64,000 nt of DNA, from assembly GCA_945903265.1 (NCBI GenBank), contig CAMDNQ010000004.1, positions 164,960 to 228,959 of the forward strand. The letters run 5' to 3'. The position numbers and the translations under genes are program-made. Under the pieces are notes generated by a model. It saw only the letters and a list, made by a program, of their open reading frames with translations. It did no database searches and was not told the DNA's origin. The stretch comes from Candidatus Sulfopaludibacter sp. SbA3. GTDB taxonomy: Bacteria > Acidobacteriota > Vicinamibacteria > Vicinamibacterales > UBA2999. Below, one piece after another: positions 18,586-26,791 of this stretch. The number at the start of each line of letters is the position of its first letter. Positions within the stretch are counted from its first letter, which is position 1.

Positions 18586-18861
18586 TCATCGGGGTTCACG
18601 TTTGATGCGCCGAATCAGGTCATCGCCTGTTCGGATAATGTCGGCGTTCGCCAGGAGGTGAGGATGTTCTTCGAGGCTCGAGTAGCCGGTCGGACGCCCA
18701 GTGGTTCCGTTCACAACCCAAGAGGCTAGATGGCAACGGTCTCCGAGGAGGCTGCCCACGGAGCGTGGAGAGACTTCGGCAGCTTCTGCCAGTGCCTGAT
18801 AGGTCGCACGAATCTTGTTCCGGTCGAGGAAGGCGACAAAGAACTCAAGCCGCGGGTCCAT
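18586..18861 (-). CDS. Hypothetical small protein with HTH-like N-terminus
   Basis: ATYQALAEAAEVSPRSVGSLLGDRC...SWVVNGTTGRPTGYSSLEEHPHLLANADIIRTGDDL. Confidence 0.5.
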   Translation of the reverse strand: MDPRLEFFVAFLDRNKIRATYQALAEAAEVSPRSVGSLLGDRCHLASWVVNGTTGRPTGYSSLEEHPHLLANADIIRTGDDLIRRIKREPR

Positions 18862-19105
18862 GAACGCGGTCTAATCTACACCCGTCCGCCAGCGAGCCAT
18901 GGAATGTTCGCCTGCAATCGGGACGAATCTCTATGATTGCTTGTGCGCTTCGCTGATCTACCCAGTTTCGGCTCCTCTGGTGCCAGAGCACAGGGGTCAG
19001 GGCCACGACTTGTGTTCGGCATTGACATGCTCGCTAGCCTGACACACGATCCGCGCCGGGGAGCCTGTTCTCTCCGCAGCAAAATCTGACACCCCGCACA
19101 TTCAT

Positions 19106-20947
19106 ATGGCTTCTCACACGACCAAGAGTATCCGCGACCTCCTGAAGCACATCGACAGCGATGAACTTGTGCTTCCGGAGATTCAACGAGACTTCGTCTG
19201 GACGCCCAAGAGCGTGATGTTGCTCTTCGACTCCCTGTTCAGGGACATGCCGATTGGTCACATTCTGATCTGGAAAGCCAGGCAGGCTGTCGAGGCGAAG
19301 GCCTTTAGCAAGAAGGCCAACCCCCTCAACCCCGGACAGATCGAGTCCTTCTACGGGTACCTGCTTGATGGCCAACAGCGGCTCACAGCCATTGCCCGTG
19401 TAAAGGATCGCGACCCGGACTACCCACTCAGATTCAATCTGAAGCCAACCGCCGCAGGATCCAAAGACACTCGCTTTGCCTGGGAGAACAAGCGGAATGC
19501 GGAGGATCCCTGGTTTGTCTCCGTCGACAATGTGCTGAACAAAAATCTCAAGCCAGTGCAGATGTTGGATGAGATTCGAGCTCGCGAGCAAGTGACTCCG
19601 GAAGACGCGGAGAAGATCCAGGAAGATTTCCTCAAGCTACAGGGGATCCTCGATTACTCCGTTGGAATCACCGAATTCGAGTCGGACGACTACCGCGAGG
19701 CCACTGAGCTCTTCATCCGTTTCAACGGCACCGGCAGGAGGCTCAGTAAGAGCGACTTGGCGATGGCGGAACTGGCCCTCTCTGTCCCTGGGCTTGCGGG
19801 GGACGAGATGATGTCGGTGCGCCGACGTTGGCCCGCATTCCCATTCACCGCGCCCTTCCTCGTGCAGTGCTTGCTCGCCGTTCATACCGACCGACTGGCC
19901 CTCAAGGAAGTCAGTACGGCGTGGGGCCAAGCCAATCCGAAGGCTGTAAGAGCTAGTTGGAAGAAACTGGAAAAGGCCATCGAGCAAGTTGTGGCTTTTC
20001 TGACGGGAACTGTCCGGTGGCGTCGGCTATCGACCTTGCCCTCGATTAACGCGTTGGTGCCACTCATCTACGCAGTTGCCAAGACTGGTCACTTCGAGGC
20101 CGCTGACCGGGACGTGGCGCGCCGGTGGCTGCACCTCGTGACGCTCCACTACCACTTCAGCGGCTCGGCGAATACGACCATGGACCGAATGATCCGTAAG
20201 GTCGCTGAGAGTCCGAGCATAAAGGCGCTTTGGAAGGCGACATTGAAGGGGTCTCTAAAACCGATGCGGTCCTTGGACTTCGAAACATCTCGTCTGAGTG
20301 GCCCTGAGATGGCGCTCTTCACGGCGATGCTCAGTACCGCTGATGCGAAGGACTGGATTGCATTGGACCGTCGCCTTGATGGATCGGTTCTGGGAAAGCA
20401 CGCCGAGTTACAGGTGCACCACTTCTTTCCGCGCTCGCTTTTGAGGAAGCACGGCGTCGAAGACCAAAGAATCAACACGATGGGTAACTACACCGTCATT
20501 TCTGCCGACACCAACCTCAACGTCGGCACCGAGGAACCCGCCACGTACATGGCGCGTATCGGTGAGCACCGGCGAGCCGAGAAGGGCGTTGATGAAGGCG
20601 CTCTTGCCCGAGTTGAACTCGCCGACCACGACCAGCAGGAAGAACTCGTCGAGCTGGGCAATGGACTGCGCGAGGACGGCCTGATCCGCGGAAGTGGCGC
20701 CAAAGCGGACCAGGGAGTCGCGGATGTCGCCGAGCAGCGCGCGCGAGTCGTTGAGCTGCTGCTGGAGCGCGGGGTTGAGGATAGAGGCGGCCACCGGGGC
20801 GATCGCACGCAAGTGGCGGGCCGAAACGGTCCGCCTAAAGGCGGACACTACGTACGAGCGGGAGGCGCTAGGAAAGCAGCCGGATCTTCTCGCGCAGGTC
20901 TTCGACGTGCGCCTGGAGTTTCGTCAGCCGGTTCAACTGTGCGTTGA
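19106..20947 (+). CDS. DUF262 (GmrSD N-terminal-like)/HNH-like protein; family sequence ends near 20,560, remainder is antisense read-through
   Basis: LPEIQRDFVWTPKSVMLLFDSLFRDMPIGHILIW, LLDGQQRLTAIA, FIRFNGTGRRLSKSD, LQVHHFFPRSLLRKHGVEDQRINTMGNYTVISADTN. After ATYMARI the frame reads the complement of a GTPase gene. Confidence 0.85.
   Translation: MASHTTKSIRDLLKHIDSDELVLPEIQRDFVWTPKSVMLLFDSLFRDMPIGHILIWKARQAVEAKAFSKKANPLNPGQIESFYGYLLDGQQRLTAIARVKDRDPDYPLRFNLKPTAAGSKDTRFAWENKRNAEDPWFVSVDNVLNKNLKPVQMLDEIRAREQVTPEDAEKIQEDFLKLQGILDYSVGITEFESDDYREATELFIRFNGTGRRLSKSDLAMAELALSVPGLAGDEMMSVRRRWPAFPFTAPFLVQCLLAVHTDRLALKEVSTAWGQANPKAVRASWKKLEKAIEQVVAFLTGTVRWRRLSTLPSINALVPLIYAVAKTGHFEAADRDVARRWLHLVTLHYHFSGSANTTMDRMIRKVAESPSIKALWKATLKGSLKPMRSLDFETSRLSGPEMALFTAMLSTADAKDWIALDRRLDGSVLGKHAELQVHHFFPRSLLRKHGVEDQRINTMGNYTVISADTNLNVGTEEPATYMARIGEHRRAEKGVDEGALARVELADHDQQEELVELGNGLREDGLIRGSGAKADQGVADVAEQRARVVELLLERGVEDRGGHRGDRTQVAGRNGPPKGGHYVRAGGARKAAGSSRAGLRRAPGVSSAGSTVR
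20561..20848 (-). pseudogene. 5' fragment of a dynamin-like GTPase gene (truncated)
   Basis: Minus strand: LNPALQQQLNDSRALLGDIRDSLVRFG...LDEFFLLVVVGEFNSGKSAFINALLGSPVLT then identity stops; true start may be internal to the ORF. Confidence 0.8.
20829..20856. repeat. Stem-loop element, TACGTAG subfamily
   Basis: GTCCGCCTAAAGGCGGACACTACGTACG; reverse complement CGTACGTAGTGTCCGCCTTTAGGCGGAC. Confidence 0.7.
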
Positions 20948-21197
20948 GCTCGCCGTAGATGTTCTCGATGTGCCGATCGACGGCCTTGATAAGGCGTGTG
21001 CGGCTTTTGGAAGTGGGCGCCGTCGCCTGCGCACCCTTTTTGCCCTCCGCGCCGCGACGTCCAACTGCCCCCGTCTTGCCGATAAGTCCCCGCGCTCCGC
21101 CCGAGCCGGTGAAGCCTCTCTCACCTGCAGGACCGGGAGGTCCGGGGATTCCTTGCAGTCCACGCGCGCCACGGCTGGGCTGTTTTCTCTTTGCCAT
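20868..21197 (-). CDS. Short collagen-like protein with C-terminal coiled coil
   Basis: 16 G-X-Y triplets (GARGLQGIPGPPGPAGERGFTG...GKKGAQ) then RLIKAVDRHIENIYGELNAQLNRLTKLQAHVEDLREKIRLL. Confidence 0.75.
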   Translation of the reverse strand: MAKRKQPSRGARGLQGIPGPPGPAGERGFTGSGGARGLIGKTGAVGRRGAEGKKGAQATAPTSKSRTRLIKAVDRHIENIYGELNAQLNRLTKLQAHVEDLREKIRLLS

Positions 21198-21237
21198 ATA
21201 GACGTCCGATTATCGCGCGATTAGATAGACTCTGCCT

Positions 21238-21666
21238 ATGTGGCGGCGATGCGTGGCGTTTGGGTGTGGGCTCCTGCTCGGGGCTCTCATTATCGAAGCC
21301 ACGGTCGAAGCGCATCACTCCATCGCCGGTGCCTACGACACCCGCCGCGAGGTCCGGATCGAAGGGGTTGTCACGCAGTTCGAGTTCATCAATCCACATG
21401 CGTTTCTGACGGTGGAGGTGCGGGAAGCAGGCCGCGCTCCGCAGCGGTGGCGCGTCGAGCTGGACGACCGGGGCGAGCTGTCGGAGATCGGGATGACGGC
21501 GCAGACGCTCCAGCCCGGCCACCAGGTGATTGTCACGGGCAGTCCTGCCCGCCGCGAGGGGAACCAGATGTATCTCGTCCGCCTCGATCGTCCCGCCGAC
21601 GGCTATAGCTTTGAACAGGTGGACGGCCGGCCCACGCTGCGGTCGCGGCCGCGAGGCAGCGAGTAA
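21238..21666 (+). CDS. DUF6152 family secreted protein
   Basis: Signal peptide then AHHSIAGAYDTRREVRIEGVVTQFEFINPHAFLTVEV. Confidence 0.8.
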   Translation: MWRRCVAFGCGLLLGALIIEATVEAHHSIAGAYDTRREVRIEGVVTQFEFINPHAFLTVEVREAGRAPQRWRVELDDRGELSEIGMTAQTLQPGHQVIVTGSPARREGNQMYLVRLDRPADGYSFEQVDGRPTLRSRPRGSE

Positions 21667-21676
21667 AATAGTGGCC

Positions 21677-21904
21677 ATGCCGCGAACCGCAAGAGTAGTG
21701 ACGTGGAATGGCAAGGACGTTCCGACCGAGCTGCGCGAGCTGCCCGCCGGCCGCTACGTGGTGGAGGCGATCGACGACGCCGCGCCCGTGCTGTCGCCTG
21801 AGGAAGAAGCGGGCATCGAGACGGCGCTTGAATCGTACCGCCAGGGCCGCGTCGTCGATGCCAGGCACGCGCGCCACATCATCGACACCGCCCTCGGGCG
21901 GTGA
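21677..21904 (+). CDS. Small protein, antitoxin-like
   Basis: MPRTARVVTWNGKDVPTELRELPAGRYVVEAIDDAAPVLSPEEEAGIETALESYRQGRVVDARHARHIIDTALGR. Confidence 0.5.
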   Translation: MPRTARVVTWNGKDVPTELRELPAGRYVVEAIDDAAPVLSPEEEAGIETALESYRQGRVVDARHARHIIDTALGR

Positions 21905-21915
21905 AAGTCACCTAC

Positions 21916-22140
21916 CTACTCTGAACCGTCCGCGCGACCGAGGCTGACGTAGCGTTCGCTTCCATCCCTCACGACCTGCACACGCCACGGATTGCAGCAG
22001 ACTTCGCAGTCCTGAACGAAGCTTCCCGACACGTCAGGCTCCACGTAGATTTCGACGTCCTCGCCGCAGTACGGGCAGGTCACCGTCCACGTGTCGTCCA
22101 CAGACCCGTCCATCGGTGAATCGTTGTCGTCGTCCATCAC
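21916..22140 (-). CDS. CPXCG motif-containing cysteine-rich protein
   Basis: TCPYCGEDVEIYVEPDVSGSFVQDCEVCCNPW. Confidence 0.88.
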   Translation of the reverse strand: MMDDDNDSPMDGSVDDTWTVTCPYCGEDVEIYVEPDVSGSFVQDCEVCCNPWRVQVVRDGSERYVSLGRADGSE

Positions 22141-23048
22141 GCGGTCGTGAGCTCCTGATACGCCGCGGTCAGCACGTGCGCGAGCGAGAACTGCGGGAAG
22201 GCGGACGGATAGTTCTTCACGACGTCGCCATACTCCGCGAAGCCCGGGAGCGCGTTGAGGGCGACGATCTCCGCTTCGGAGCGGCCAGCCGCGATGCCGC
22301 GCTGGACGTGCTCCAGCGCCGCCGACAGGTAGTCGCGGAATCGCGCCACGTCGGCCCGCGCGCCGGTGACGGCGTCGCGCGCGCCGTGGCCGAAGATGAA
22401 CGCCGCATCCGCATGGTCGCGGAGGATCGTCTCCAGGACAGCGATCCAGCTTCGAATCGAGGCGCCGGACGCCCTGTCCACGAACGGCGGAACGCCGTTG
22501 AACACCAGGTCGCCCAGGTGGATGACGTTGGCGCGCTCGAAGATGACGATCGCATCGCCGCCGGTGTGGGCGGATCCGTGGAACATCGCCGTGACGCGCT
22601 CGTCGCCGATGTCTGTCGACCAGCGATCGGTGAAGGTGGTGTCGGCCATCGCCGTGTCCAGGGGAGGACTTGCGGCAGCCACCATCCGGCGATGGGCGTC
22701 GGCACAGCGTTCGTGCTGGACGATCTGCCGCGCGACCGGACGGAAGACGCCATTGCCCGCCGTATGGTCGGCGTGGTGATGGCTGTTGATGAGGACCAGG
22801 CGCTCGATCTTCGAGCCGATCTTCGAGCGGCGCGTCAATTCATCGAGGACGCCGCGCGCGGTGGCGGGGAACTGGCTGTCGACGACGAGCGCTTCTCCGC
22901 GGACCGATAACCAGCCTATCGCGCCGCCCGGGCCGACGAAGATGCCTACGCCGCGGCGGATCTCCCGAAAGGGTGATGTCTGGAGGGTAAAGAGCGGAAA
23001 AGCGGCGGCGAGCGCTGCCTGTGTGAGGAAGCCCCGCCGCCCTATCAC
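22137..23048 (-). CDS. MBL-fold metallo-hydrolase with Tat-like signal
   Basis: MIGRRGFLTQAALAAAFPLF; SHHHADHTAGNGVF; GHGARDAV. Confidence 0.88.
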   Translation of the reverse strand: MIGRRGFLTQAALAAAFPLFTLQTSPFREIRRGVGIFVGPGGAIGWLSVRGEALVVDSQFPATARGVLDELTRRSKIGSKIERLVLINSHHHADHTAGNGVFRPVARQIVQHERCADAHRRMVAAASPPLDTAMADTTFTDRWSTDIGDERVTAMFHGSAHTGGDAIVIFERANVIHLGDLVFNGVPPFVDRASGASIRSWIAVLETILRDHADAAFIFGHGARDAVTGARADVARFRDYLSAALEHVQRGIAAGRSEAEIVALNALPGFAEYGDVVKNYPSAFPQFSLAHVLTAAYQELTTA

Positions 23049-23051
23049 CGC

Positions 23052-23384
23052 TTACGCCTTGTCGAACAGCTTGAGCGCCATGGCGCCGTGCGTCGCGGCG
23101 GCGCCGGCGCGGAGGGCGGCGGCGAGCATCGTCGCCTCGACGACTTCCTCGCGGGTTGCGCCCGCGGCTTTCGCCGCCTTGGTGTGGACCTCGAGGCAGT
23201 AGGGGCACTGCGTCGTGCAGGCGACGCCGATCGCAATCAGTTCGCGGTACTTGCGCGGGATCGCGCCGTCTTCGCGGCCGACGATCTTGTCGAGGCCGAC
23301 CCACGCGGCGAATTCGGTGGGCGCGAGCTGCTTCATGTCTCTGAGAAGCTTCAGGTCGGCAGGGTCGTGATAGTGGTCGCTCAT
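23052..23384 (-). CDS. Carboxymuconolactone decarboxylase family protein (AhpD-like)
   Basis: KYRELIAIGVACTTQCPYCLEVHTKAAKAAGATREEVVEA. Confidence 0.92.
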   Translation of the reverse strand: MSDHYHDPADLKLLRDMKQLAPTEFAAWVGLDKIVGREDGAIPRKYRELIAIGVACTTQCPYCLEVHTKAAKAAGATREEVVEATMLAAALRAGAAATHGAMALKLFDKA

Positions 23385-23386
23385 CT

Positions 23387-25735
23387 CTAACCTTTCAGGG
23401 CAGCGAGCACGCGCTGCGGGCGGAACGGGGCGCGGCGCATGCGCACGCCGGTGGCATCGTAGATGGCGTTGGCCACGGCGGCCAGCATCGGTTTCAACGC
23501 GGCTTCGCCGGCGCCGTAGTGCTGCAGGTCCGGGCGATTCGGGTTCGGGTCGCCGTTCACGAGCACCACGTCGATCTGCGCGGGCGTGTCGGCGTGGGTC
23601 ATCGTCGGCGAGGTGCGCCAGTCGACGCTCGTCACTTTCTCGGCGTCGAAGGTGACTTCCTCATGGAGCGCACGGCTCAGGCCGTGGAGCAGGGCGCCTT
23701 CGATGGTGCCGCGCAGCGCCTCCGGGTTGATCACGAGGCCGCAGTCGTGCGAGCAGACGATGCGCTTCACCCACACACGGCCCGTGCGGCGGTTGACTTC
23801 GACGTCGACCGCGTTAGCGACGACGGTCTGGTTGCGATAGGCGTAGGCGAAGCCACGGCCGGTGGCGATGTCGCCGGTGGCGCGCGGCGCGGGTGAGGGG
23901 CGAGGCGCCCAGCCGAACTTATCGGCCGCAGCCTTGACGACGGCGATGGAGCGCGCGCGTTTGAAGTTGGGGTCGTCAGTTTTGCCAGCAGTCAGCAGGC
24001 GCATGCGGAAGTCGACGGGATCCGCCTTGGCTGCCGTCGCTAGTTCGTCGATGAAGGACTCGCCGGCGAAGGTGACCTGGGGGCCGTTCGGGTCGCGCAG
24101 GTTGCCGGTGCGCAGCGGGGTTTCCCACACGAGCGGGAGCGAGACGACGTGGCCGGCCGAGCGGCGGTTGGGCACGGCATACATGTCGTCGGGCGCGTCG
24201 TAGCCGCCGGCCGCGGGCGTCTGCTTCCGCCGGCCCGTGAGCTGCGCAATCAGCACGGTGTCGAATTCGTTGTAGCCAAGGTGGCCGTAGTCGGCCGCGA
24301 GCGCCTCGTAGTCGAGCGCGACCAGGTTGCCCTGCGCGTCGAGGCCGCCGCGCATCTTCATCACATACGCGGGACCTTTCGTGTCCCACGCCGTTTCTTC
24401 ATCGCGCATCCACTGCACCCTGACCGGCCGTCCGATCTGCTGCGCCAGAAACGCCGCCTCGAACCCGGCATCGTCAGCCGCCGTGCGGCCGTATACCTGC
24501 GGGCCCTGCATCCAGACGACGCGCACCTGGTCGCGCGGGATTTTGAGGAACTGGGCCACTCCGGTGCGCAGGCCGTACGACTTCATGTCGTTGGAATAGA
24601 TCGTCATCTGGCCGTTCGACGGATCGGCCAGCGCATGCGCCGGGCCGATCGAGGTGTGGCCCTGGAACGGCACTTCGTATTCGGCTTCGATGCGCGTCGC
24701 GGCGGACTTGAGTCCTGCTTCGATGTCGCCGTTCGCCGTCGGAGCCGGACTCGAAGTCGGCTTCGCCGCGCGCATGTAGTCGAACAGCTTGTCGGATGAC
24801 GGGAAGGGCGCTGCGGTCGGCTTGCTCCAGGTCACCTTGAGGCGCCGAGCGGCGGCAATCGCCTGCTCCTCGCGCTCGCAGACGACCGCGATGTAGTTGC
24901 GCTCGCGCACGACCCTGATGAATCCGGGCATGCCGCTCACGGAGGATTCGTCGACGCTCACGCACTCGGCGCCCGCCACCGGCGGCTTGACGTTGCGCGC
25001 GTGCACCATGCCGGGCACCTTGACGCCCACCGCCCAGACCGGGGAGGCGTCCACCTTGGACGGGATGTCGTCGCGGCGGTGCGACATGCCGACGTTCTTC
25101 ATGTCGCGAACCGACTTCATCTTGGCGATGCCGGTCGTCTGGTTGATGTTGTCGCCGGTGAGCGCGATGTTGAAGCGGTTGCCGCCAATCAGCTCGCCGT
25201 ACGTGACGCGCTGGCTCGGATTAGCCGTGACCGATACGACCGAGTCGCTCACCGAGAGCTGGCCGACCGGGACGCCCAGACGCTGCGATGCCATGTCGAG
25301 CAGCACGCGGCGCGCTTCGGCGGCGACGCGGCGCATGGGATAGCCGTCGGTCTGCAGCGCATCCGATCCACCCGATCCGCCCTGGTCCACCGTGATGTTG
25401 GTGGTGCCCATGATGCACGTGGTGCGCGCGAAGTCGAAGTCGAGCTCGTCGGACATGATCTGGCGGAACGCGGTGCCGGTGCCCTGACCGAGGTCCGTCT
25501 TGCCGACGAAGAAGGTCGCGGTGTTGTCCTGGTGGATGACGATCCAGGAGTCGAGCTGCTTGTAATCCGGGTCTGGATAAGGACCTGCGCCCTGCGCAAA
25601 CGCGGCAAGGGGTGCGAGGTGCGAGGCGGCCGTGAACGAGACGACGAGGCGGCCGGAGGTCTTGAGGAACTCGCGGCGCGACGGGCTCGCGTGCTTTTGA
25701 AGAACGCTGGCGAGGAGGGTTTCGATGGCGTTCAT
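23387..25735 (-). CDS. Molybdopterin-binding subunit of xanthine dehydrogenase family (IorB-like), Tat-exported
   Basis: SPSRREFLKTSGRLVVSFTAASHLAPLAAFAQ; KTDLGQGTGTAFRQIMSDELD; GAGEAALKPMLAAVANAIYDATG. Confidence 0.92.
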   Translation of the reverse strand: MNAIETLLASVLQKHASPSRREFLKTSGRLVVSFTAASHLAPLAAFAQGAGPYPDPDYKQLDSWIVIHQDNTATFFVGKTDLGQGTGTAFRQIMSDELDFDFARTTCIMGTTNITVDQGGSGGSDALQTDGYPMRRVAAEARRVLLDMASQRLGVPVGQLSVSDSVVSVTANPSQRVTYGELIGGNRFNIALTGDNINQTTGIAKMKSVRDMKNVGMSHRRDDIPSKVDASPVWAVGVKVPGMVHARNVKPPVAGAECVSVDESSVSGMPGFIRVVRERNYIAVVCEREEQAIAAARRLKVTWSKPTAAPFPSSDKLFDYMRAAKPTSSPAPTANGDIEAGLKSAATRIEAEYEVPFQGHTSIGPAHALADPSNGQMTIYSNDMKSYGLRTGVAQFLKIPRDQVRVVWMQGPQVYGRTAADDAGFEAAFLAQQIGRPVRVQWMRDEETAWDTKGPAYVMKMRGGLDAQGNLVALDYEALAADYGHLGYNEFDTVLIAQLTGRRKQTPAAGGYDAPDDMYAVPNRRSAGHVVSLPLVWETPLRTGNLRDPNGPQVTFAGESFIDELATAAKADPVDFRMRLLTAGKTDDPNFKRARSIAVVKAAADKFGWAPRPSPAPRATGDIATGRGFAYAYRNQTVVANAVDVEVNRRTGRVWVKRIVCSHDCGLVINPEALRGTIEGALLHGLSRALHEEVTFDAEKVTSVDWRTSPTMTHADTPAQIDVVLVNGDPNPNRPDLQHYGAGEAALKPMLAAVANAIYDATGVRMRRAPFRPQRVLAALKG

Positions 25736-26193
25736 GCCTGCACCCCGGCCGCGCGCTTCACAGCCTTCTGGATCCGGTAATAGGTGAAGCAGCGGCAGAG
25801 GACCGGGGCCATCGCGTCGCGGATCTGGGTGTCGGTCGGCTTCGGGGTGCGCTGGAGCAGGGCGACCGCGGTGAGCATCTGGCCGTTCTGGCAGAAGCCG
25901 CACGCGGGGACCTGCTCGTCAATCCAGGCCTGCTGCACCGGATGCAGCTGGCCGTCCTTGGCGAGGCCCTCGAGCGTCGTGATCGGTCCTTTGACGGCCG
26001 ACACAGGCGTGACGCACGAGCGCGTCGCGACGCCGTTCATCAGCACCGTGCAGGAGCCGCACTGGCCCAGGCCGCAGCCGAAGCGCGGGCCCTGGAGGTC
26101 GAGGTCGTTGCGGAGGACATACAGAAGCGGGGTGGTCGGCTCGACATCCACGGTCTGTGGACGGCCGTTCACGCTCAAAGTGAAGTTCGCCAT
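25732..26193 (-). CDS. (2Fe-2S)-binding subunit (IorA-like)
   Basis: GCGLGQCGSCTVLMNG and CGFCQNGQM...CRCFTYYRI. Confidence 0.94.
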   Translation of the reverse strand: MANFTLSVNGRPQTVDVEPTTPLLYVLRNDLDLQGPRFGCGLGQCGSCTVLMNGVATRSCVTPVSAVKGPITTLEGLAKDGQLHPVQQAWIDEQVPACGFCQNGQMLTAVALLQRTPKPTDTQIRDAMAPVLCRCFTYYRIQKAVKRAAGVQA

Positions 26194-26272
26194 GGCCGCC
26201 AATTCTACGGCCTAAATGGCGACGGCGCGAGGGTGCCGTGCTGCGGCGACAGACGATGCTATCGTCGTCTCC

Positions 26273-26530
26273 GTGCCGGAAATATGCCGGTTTCTCGGGA
26301 TTGTGATCGGCATGTTCTACAGCGAGCATGGGCCGCCGCACTTCCACGCCGTCTACGGCGATCGCCAGATCACCGTCGAGATTGAATCCCGGCGGGTAAG
26401 GGGGGAATTCCCTGCGCGGGCGCTTCGCCTGGTGCTTGAATGGTCAGACCTGCACAGGCCAGAATTGCTCGAGAACTGGCATCGAGCGCGGCAACGCCAG
26501 CCCCTGGCCCGGATCGATCCACTGGAGTGA
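26273..26530 (+). CDS. DUF4160 protein
   Basis: VPEICRFLGIVIGMFYSEHGPPHFHAVYGDRQITVEI. Confidence 0.9.
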   Translation: MPEICRFLGIVIGMFYSEHGPPHFHAVYGDRQITVEIESRRVRGEFPARALRLVLEWSDLHRPELLENWHRARQRQPLARIDPLE

Positions 26531-26532
26531 GC

Positions 26533-26778
26533 ATGAACCATGACGTCATCGAAGCGCGATACGTCGGCGGCTACGTCATCTGGCTTCGGTTCCGGGACGG
26601 CACGTCCGGCGAGATTGATTTAACGAAAGAACTTCACGGGCCCGTCTTCGAACCGCTGCGCGACCTGAAGGTGTTCAGCCAGTTTCAGGTTCATCCAGAG
26701 TTTCATACCCTCACCTGGCCGACCGGGGCGGACCTGGCTCCGGAGTTTCTCCACGAAAGCGTGCGCGTAACCGCCTGA
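26533..26778 (+). CDS. DUF2442 protein
   Basis: ARYVGGYVIWLRFRDGTSGEIDLTKEL...FTQF-like FSQFQVHPEFHTLTWPTGADLAPEFLHE. Confidence 0.9.
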   Translation: MNHDVIEARYVGGYVIWLRFRDGTSGEIDLTKELHGPVFEPLRDLKVFSQFQVHPEFHTLTWPTGADLAPEFLHESVRVTA

Positions 26779-26791
26779 CGGCGGAAAGGCG

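Noticed and set aside
18050-20560. Prophage or integrative element
   Set aside because: No integrase, transposase, tRNA target or structural phage genes visible; only composition and the junction suggest acquisition.
20561-20947. C-terminal ~130 aa of the 613-aa DUF262 ORF
   Set aside because: Reads the complement of the dynamin-like gene and a stem-loop repeat; not part of the DUF262 family protein.
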